Shown here in pieces: positions 59,918 through 64,000 of a stretch of DNA of 64,000 nt. The position numbers were made by a program, and so were the translations under genes. Source of the DNA: Amycolatopsis azurea DSM 43854 (GTDB lineage: Bacteria; Actinomycetota; Actinomycetes; Mycobacteriales; Pseudonocardiaceae); contig NZ_MUXN01000017.1 in the NCBI RefSeq assembly GCF_001995215.1, forward strand, positions 78,799-142,798, written 5' to 3'. The notes beneath the pieces are model-generated. The model worked only from the letters and a program-made list of their open reading frames with translations, was not told the origin of the DNA and searched no databases. The stretch's first letter is position 1, and each line of letters begins with the position of its first letter.

Positions 59918-60493
59918 GTGACTTCGACGAACGCGGTTCATGTCCTCGGTATCGGCGGCTCCCTGCGGGAGGGCTCGCAATCCGAGCGCGCGCTGCGCAT
60001 CGCCCTGGACGGCGCCGCCGAGGCCGGGGTCACCACCGAACTGATCGCCGGACCCGAGCTGGTGTTGCCGTTCTACGACACCGCGTTGGCGGAGCGGCAC
60101 GAAAGGGCCGTTCGTCTGGTCGAGGCGATCCGCCGCGCCGACGGGATCGTCGTGGTCTCGCCCGGCTATCACGGCGCGTTGTCCGGCTTGGTCAAGAACG
60201 CCTTGGACTACGTCGAGGACCTGCGTGACGACGCCCGCCCGTATCTCGACGGCCGCGCGGTCGGCCTGGCCGCCGTCGCGTTCGGCTGGCAGGCCGCGGT
60301 CACCACGCTGGAGCAGCTGCGCACGATCACGCACGCGCTACGCGGCTGGGCCACCCCTTTGGGTGGTTCGATCAACACCGCGGAGACCAAGTTCGACGAG
60401 GCGGGCGGCGCCTCCGACGACAAGACCGTCCGCACGCTTCGCCTGATCGGTAGCCAGGTCGCCGAGTTCGCGCGGAGTCGCGCCGGTCACTAG
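59918..60493 (+). CDS. NADPH-dependent FMN reductase family protein
   Basis: A 191-residue flavodoxin-like protein with GIGGSLREGSQSERAL (phosphate loop for FMN), the SPGYHGALSGLVKNALDYVE signature and AFGWQAAVTTLEQL. It reduces flavins, quinones or azo compounds with NAD(P)H. The GTG at 59918 is chosen; the upstream extension crosses the palindrome. Confidence 0.9.
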   Translation: MTSTNAVHVLGIGGSLREGSQSERALRIALDGAAEAGVTTELIAGPELVLPFYDTALAERHERAVRLVEAIRRADGIVVVSPGYHGALSGLVKNALDYVEDLRDDARPYLDGRAVGLAAVAFGWQAAVTTLEQLRTITHALRGWATPLGGSINTAETKFDEAGGASDDKTVRTLRLIGSQVAEFARSRAGH

Positions 60494-60631
60494 TCGTTTG
60501 TTTCGGTCTTCGTCCGGGTAATTCCCGGACGTGATGCCTGCCATGGGGTGGCAAGGTTTCGCGGTTGCGGGACGTTGGCACCACAGAGACGCTCAACGGG
60601 GCGTGTCTTGAATCCAGGAGGTAGGCGAAGA

Positions 60632-61054
60632 ATGGCTGAGGCTCTGTACACCGCTGTTGCCACCGCTCGCGGCGACGGCCGCAACGGTGAGGTCACGTCC
60701 TCCGACGGCGTCATCGACGAATCGCTGGCGATCCCGAAGGAGATGGGCGGGCCGGGCGGGGACAAGACGAACCCCGAGCAGCTGTTCGCCGCGGGCTATT
60801 CGGCCTGTTTCCACTCGGCGCTCCAGGTCGTCGCACGCGCGGCCAAGGTGAAGCTGGAGGGTTCCACCGTCTCAGCCGAGGTCAGCGTGCTCAAACAGGG
60901 CGAGGGTTTCGGTCTCGCCGTGGCACTCAAGGTTTCGCTGCCCGGTCTGGAGCAGGCGCAGGCCGATCAGCTCGTCGAGCAGGCGCACCAGGTGTGCCCC
61001 TACTCGAACGCGACCCGGGGGAACATCGAGGTCGCGCTGTCCGCGACGGTCTGA
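60632..61054 (+). CDS. ohr: Organic hydroperoxide resistance protein
   Basis: A 140-residue Ohr of the OsmC fold. The two reactive cysteines are in YSACFHSAL and HQVCPYSNA, and the N-terminal ATARGDGRNGEVTS is typical. It reduces organic peroxides with lipoyl-type thiols. AGGAGGT precedes the ATG. No OhrR gene adjoins it. Confidence 0.93.
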   Translation: MAEALYTAVATARGDGRNGEVTSSDGVIDESLAIPKEMGGPGGDKTNPEQLFAAGYSACFHSALQVVARAAKVKLEGSTVSAEVSVLKQGEGFGLAVALKVSLPGLEQAQADQLVEQAHQVCPYSNATRGNIEVALSATV

Positions 61055-61113
61055 TTTCCCGCGCGAGGCAGGTCCACTCCCGAACCGACTGATTTCTGAA
61101 AGGAAGACCGAAG

Positions 61114-61590
61114 ATGGGCAAGTCTCCGATCAAGAGTCCGCTGAGCGAAGCCGACAAGGAGATCACCGGTAACGCCTTGCAGGCCACGCTGGTCGATCTG
61201 GTGGATCTGTCGCTGATCGCGAAGCAGGCCCACTGGAACGTCGTCGGCGCGAACTTCCGCAGTGTGCACCTCCAGCTCGACGAGCTGGTCGACACCGCGC
61301 GCCAGTACACCGACGAGGTCGCCGAGCGCGCCAACGCCATCGGTGTCTCGCCGAACGGCCAGGCGAAGGCCGTTGTGGAGAGCTCCGGGCTGCCGGACTA
61401 TCCCGACAATTGGCAGTCCGTCGAGTCCACGGTCGGCGCGATCGTCGACATCCTCGCTGCGCTGATCGAGCGCCTGCGCAAGCGCATCGACGAGACCGAC
61501 AAGAGCGACCTGGTCACCCAGGACCTGTTGATCGCGATCACGCAGGAGCTCGAAAAGGCGCACTGGATGTGGCAGGCGCAGCAGGCCTGA
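61114..61590 (+). CDS. dps: Dps-family DNA-protection ferritin
   Basis: A 158-residue four-helix protein: AKQAHWNVVGANFRSVHLQL DELVDTARQYTDEVAERA is the Dps ferroxidase pattern, with His, Asp and Glu ligands at the dimer interface. It stores iron oxidised by peroxide and protects DNA. AAGGAAG precedes the ATG. Follows ohr by 59 bp, possibly in the same transcript. Confidence 0.93.
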   Translation: MGKSPIKSPLSEADKEITGNALQATLVDLVDLSLIAKQAHWNVVGANFRSVHLQLDELVDTARQYTDEVAERANAIGVSPNGQAKAVVESSGLPDYPDNWQSVESTVGAIVDILAALIERLRKRIDETDKSDLVTQDLLIAITQELEKAHWMWQAQQA

Positions 61591-61600
61591 CCTTTCACCT

Positions 61601-61646
61601 CTCGTGAGTGGTAGGGACGGTTCTGACCGTCCCTACCACCCGCGAG
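61601..61646. terminator. 20-bp hairpin before the glutamate decarboxylase gene
   Basis: Arms 61601-61620 and 61627-61646 match at 18 of 20 positions around a 6-nt loop; GCGCTACG follows and the start codon comes 17 bp after the stem. It terminates dps and lies immediately upstream of the next start, exactly as at 54272. Confidence 0.7.
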
Positions 61647-61662
61647 GCGCTACGTTCGGGTC

Positions 61663-63036
61663 ATGGTGCTGCACAAGGGGAAGCCGACCGATCCGGACCG
61701 CAAGAGCGGGGCCAATCCGTTGTACGCCGGCGCGTATCCCGCGCTCGCCGCGAACATCCGGCTCCCGCACGACAGCCTCGCCGAAGATCCGCTGCCGCCC
61801 GACACCGCGCTCCAGGTGGTGCGCGACGAGTTGATGCTCGACGGCAACGCCCGGCTCAATCTGGCCACGTTCGTCACGACGTGGATGGAGCCGCAGGCGC
61901 GCGAGCTGATGGCGGAATGCGTCGACAAGAACATGATCGACAAGGACGAGTACCCGCAGACCGCGGAACTCGAGCGGCGATGCGTGAACATCCTCGCCGA
62001 TCTGTGGCACGCGCCGGATCCCACGGAGGTCATGGGCTGCTCCACGACCGGGTCGTCCGAGGCCTGCATGCTCGCCGGGATGGCGTTGAAGCGCCGCTGG
62101 TCGAAGCTGGGGCGCGCCGGGAAGCCGAATCTGGTGATGGGCGCGAACGTCCAGGTGTGCTGGGAGAAGTTCTGCGAATACTGGGAGGTCGAGCCTCGGC
62201 TGGTGCCGATGGACGGCGACCGGTTCCATCTCACCGCGGACGAGGCGATCGCCCGGTGCGACGAGAACACGATCGGTGTCGTCGCGATCCTGGGGTCCAC
62301 TTTCGACGGCAGTTACGAGCCGGTCGCCGAGATCGCGGCCGCGCTCGACGGGCTGCGGGACCGGTCGGGCTGGGACATCCCGGTGCATGTGGACGGTGCT
62401 TCGGGCGCGATGATCGCGCCGTTCCTGGATCCGGAGCTGGTCTGGGATTTCCGGTTGCCGAGGGTGGCGTCGATCAACACGTCCGGGCACAAGTACGGGC
62501 TGGTCTATCCCGGTGTCGGCTGGGTGCTGTGGCGGGACAAGGCGGCGTTGCCGGAGGAGCTCGTCTTCAACGTCAATTATCTCGGTGGCGACATGCCGAC
62601 TTTCGCGTTGAACTTCTCGCGTCCCGGTGCCGAGGTGGCCGCGCAGTACTACACGTTCGTCCGGCTCGGGCGGGAAGGTTTCCGTGCGGTGCAACAGGCT
62701 TCGCGTGATGTGGCGACCCAGCTGGCGGACGGGATCGCCGGGCTGGGCCCGTTCGAGCTGCTGACGCGTGGTGATCAGCTGCCCGTGTTCGCCTTCACGA
62801 CGAAGGCGGACGTCGAGGGCTTCGATGTGTTCGACGTGTCACGGCGGCTTCGGGAGCGTGGGTGGCTTGTCCCGGCGTACACGTTCCCGGAGAACCGGAC
62901 GGATCTCGCGGTGCTGCGGATCGTGGTGCGCAACGGTTTCACGCATGATCTCGCGGATCTGCTGCTTGCTGATCTCCGGCGGCTGCTGCCGGAGCTCGAT
63001 CATCGGCCTGGTCGGCGGACGGCGTTCCATCACTGA
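61663..63036 (+). CDS. gadB: Glutamate decarboxylase
   Basis: A 457-residue PLP enzyme that converts glutamate to GABA and takes up a proton. CSTTGSSEACMLAGMALKRR, HVDGASGAMIAPFLDPELVW and the Schiff-base lysine in NTSGHKYGLVYPGVGW mark the Gad family. No antiporter lies nearby, so a link to acid resistance is unproven. The ATG is 17 bp after a hairpin, implying a short leader. Confidence 0.95.
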   Translation: MVLHKGKPTDPDRKSGANPLYAGAYPALAANIRLPHDSLAEDPLPPDTALQVVRDELMLDGNARLNLATFVTTWMEPQARELMAECVDKNMIDKDEYPQTAELERRCVNILADLWHAPDPTEVMGCSTTGSSEACMLAGMALKRRWSKLGRAGKPNLVMGANVQVCWEKFCEYWEVEPRLVPMDGDRFHLTADEAIARCDENTIGVVAILGSTFDGSYEPVAEIAAALDGLRDRSGWDIPVHVDGASGAMIAPFLDPELVWDFRLPRVASINTSGHKYGLVYPGVGWVLWRDKAALPEELVFNVNYLGGDMPTFALNFSRPGAEVAAQYYTFVRLGREGFRAVQQASRDVATQLADGIAGLGPFELLTRGDQLPVFAFTTKADVEGFDVFDVSRRLRERGWLVPAYTFPENRTDLAVLRIVVRNGFTHDLADLLLADLRRLLPELDHRPGRRTAFHH

Positions 63037-63098
63037 GCCGGGTGCCCTGCGTCACGCCGGATTTCCCCGGGCCCTACTGGCGCGTAACGTCGTGGGGT

Positions 63099-63725
63099 AT
63101 GGGAGTCGCCGGAGACGAACGTCGTGCGTTGAGCGAGCTTTTCGAAGAGGTCGGGCCGGACGCGCCGACGTTGTGCGCGGGCTGGAAGACGCGGGATCTG
63201 GCGGCGCATTTGCTGGTCCGTGAGCGGCGGCCGGACGCGGCGCCGGGGATTCTGGTGCCGGCGCTGGCGTCGTACACGCAGCGGGTGCAGGACTCCTATG
63301 CGGCGCGGCCGTGGGCCGAGGTCGTCGGGAAGGTGCGTTCGGGTCCGGCCTGGTACTGGCCGACGTCGATCGGTGCGCTCGACGAGCTGACGAACAGCGC
63401 GGAGTTCCTGGTGCACCACGAGGACGTCCGGCGCGGGCAGTCCGGCTGGGAGCCGCGTCCGGCCGAGTCCGCGCGGGACGCGGCGGCGTGGAAGTCGGCC
63501 AAGCAGGCCTCGAAGCTGAATCTGCGGAAATCACCGGTCGGCGTGGTCCTGAAGACTCCCGAAGGCCGCGAAGCGCGGGTGAAGGAAGGCCCGGACACGG
63601 TGACCGTGGTCGGTGCGCCGATCGAACTGCTGCTGTTCGTTTTCGGCCGCGACGCCGCCCGGATCACCTTCGAAGGTGACGCCTACGCGGTGGACAGGCT
63701 CCGGAAGCACGACCGCGGCCTCTAA
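63099..63725 (+). CDS. TIGR03085-type DinB-like protein
   Basis: A 208-residue protein: DERRALSELFEEVGPDAPTL CAGWKTRDLAAHL and the later NSAEFLVHHEDVRRGQ match the TIGR03085 family of actinobacterial DinB/maleylpyruvate-isomerase-like proteins, with His residues suited to bind a metal. Mycothiol-dependent activity is known for relatives; the substrate here is unknown. Confidence 0.85.
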   Translation: MGVAGDERRALSELFEEVGPDAPTLCAGWKTRDLAAHLLVRERRPDAAPGILVPALASYTQRVQDSYAARPWAEVVGKVRSGPAWYWPTSIGALDELTNSAEFLVHHEDVRRGQSGWEPRPAESARDAAAWKSAKQASKLNLRKSPVGVVLKTPEGREARVKEGPDTVTVVGAPIELLLFVFGRDAARITFEGDAYAVDRLRKHDRGL

Positions 63726-63734
63726 GGTGCGGTC

Positions 63735-63920
63735 ATGCCGATGATCAGTGTCTCGATGTTCCCCGGCCGCACGGCCGAACAGAAGCAGGCCCTCGTCCGA
63801 GAGGTGACCGACGCCTTCGTCCGCACCTGCGGCGGCAACCCCGACGGCGTCTGGGTGACCATCAACGAGATCCCCGCCGAACACTGGGCTTCCGGCGGCA
63901 CCCTCTTCTCGGACCGCTGA
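63735..63920 (+). CDS. 4-oxalocrotonate tautomerase family protein
   Basis: A 61-residue protein starting MPMISVSMFPGRTAEQKQAL. The Pro after the initiator Met is the catalytic base of tautomerases, and size and beta-alpha-beta pattern fit the family. Starts 9 bp after the TIGR03085-type gene. The substrate is unknown. Confidence 0.85.
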   Translation: MPMISVSMFPGRTAEQKQALVREVTDAFVRTCGGNPDGVWVTINEIPAEHWASGGTLFSDR

Positions 63921-64000
63921 CCCCACTCACCTGGGCCGAATGCCAAACCCGCCCCACCCCAGCCCCCCGCCCTCCCTGGGGGACGGCCCCGCACCCAGCG

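Overview
The window is high-GC DNA with GTG starts, ATGA/GTGA gene overlaps and gene families (Scr1-type XRE regulators, DUF6879, SsgA-like, ANTAR/GAF, TIGR03085) that point to an actinomycete of the Pseudonocardiales, most likely Amycolatopsis or a close relative. The genus is inferred from gene content and style only.

Left chromosomal arm (1-19168). A 5'-truncated LysR regulator; a TetR gene divergent from a peroxiredoxin with two perfect 16-bp operators between them; leuA; a small membrane protein; a split CheB / CheR-PAS pair followed by two GAF-ANTAR-type regulators; a membrane protein; an XRE regulator divergent from a 14-TM MFS exporter; a nitroreductase; the ask-asd operon (with an internal start for the small aspartokinase subunit); a tetratricopeptide-like protein; an M48 protease; and the first 270 codons of rtcB. 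The intergenic spaces carry long, regular inverted repeats.

Prophage (19169-53880). A complete HK97-type siphovirus prophage, 34,700 bp from core to core, has integrated into rtcB, the RNA 3'-phosphate ligase gene. It is bounded by a 12-bp core (CCACCACAACTA) that encodes the conserved His-His-Asn of the RtcB active site, so the lysogen has two rtcB fragments. From left to right: tyrosine integrase, a small membrane protein and a repressor (leftward); an operator array; Cro-like and Xis-like genes; a tightly overlapped early operon that includes an SsgA-like protein, a free-standing FtsK-gamma-domain protein and an HNH/replication protein; a strong terminator; HNH, P-loop kinase, small and large terminase, portal, prohead protease, capsid, connectors, two paralogous tail-tube-like proteins, a tail chaperone pair with a GGGAAAA -1 frameshift site, tape measure, tail tip genes interrupted by a reverse-strand membrane-protein moron, and a lysis cassette. 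The right end is accessory: a candidate LexA/SOS-box gene, a leftward small-gene operon, a rightward trio (small protein, DUF6879, Scr1-type XRE regulator) and a PIG-V-like polytopic glycosyltransferase against attR. Repeats that look like integrase arm sites lie at both ends.

Right chromosomal arm (53870-64000). The last 126 codons of rtcB, a small lipoprotein, an MFS transporter, catalase, a secreted Pro-rich protein, an HSL-family hydrolase, an NADPH-FMN reductase, Ohr, Dps, glutamate decarboxylase, a TIGR03085-type protein and a tautomerase. Catalase, Ohr and Dps make this an oxidative-stress neighbourhood. No rRNA, tRNA or CRISPR array was seen.
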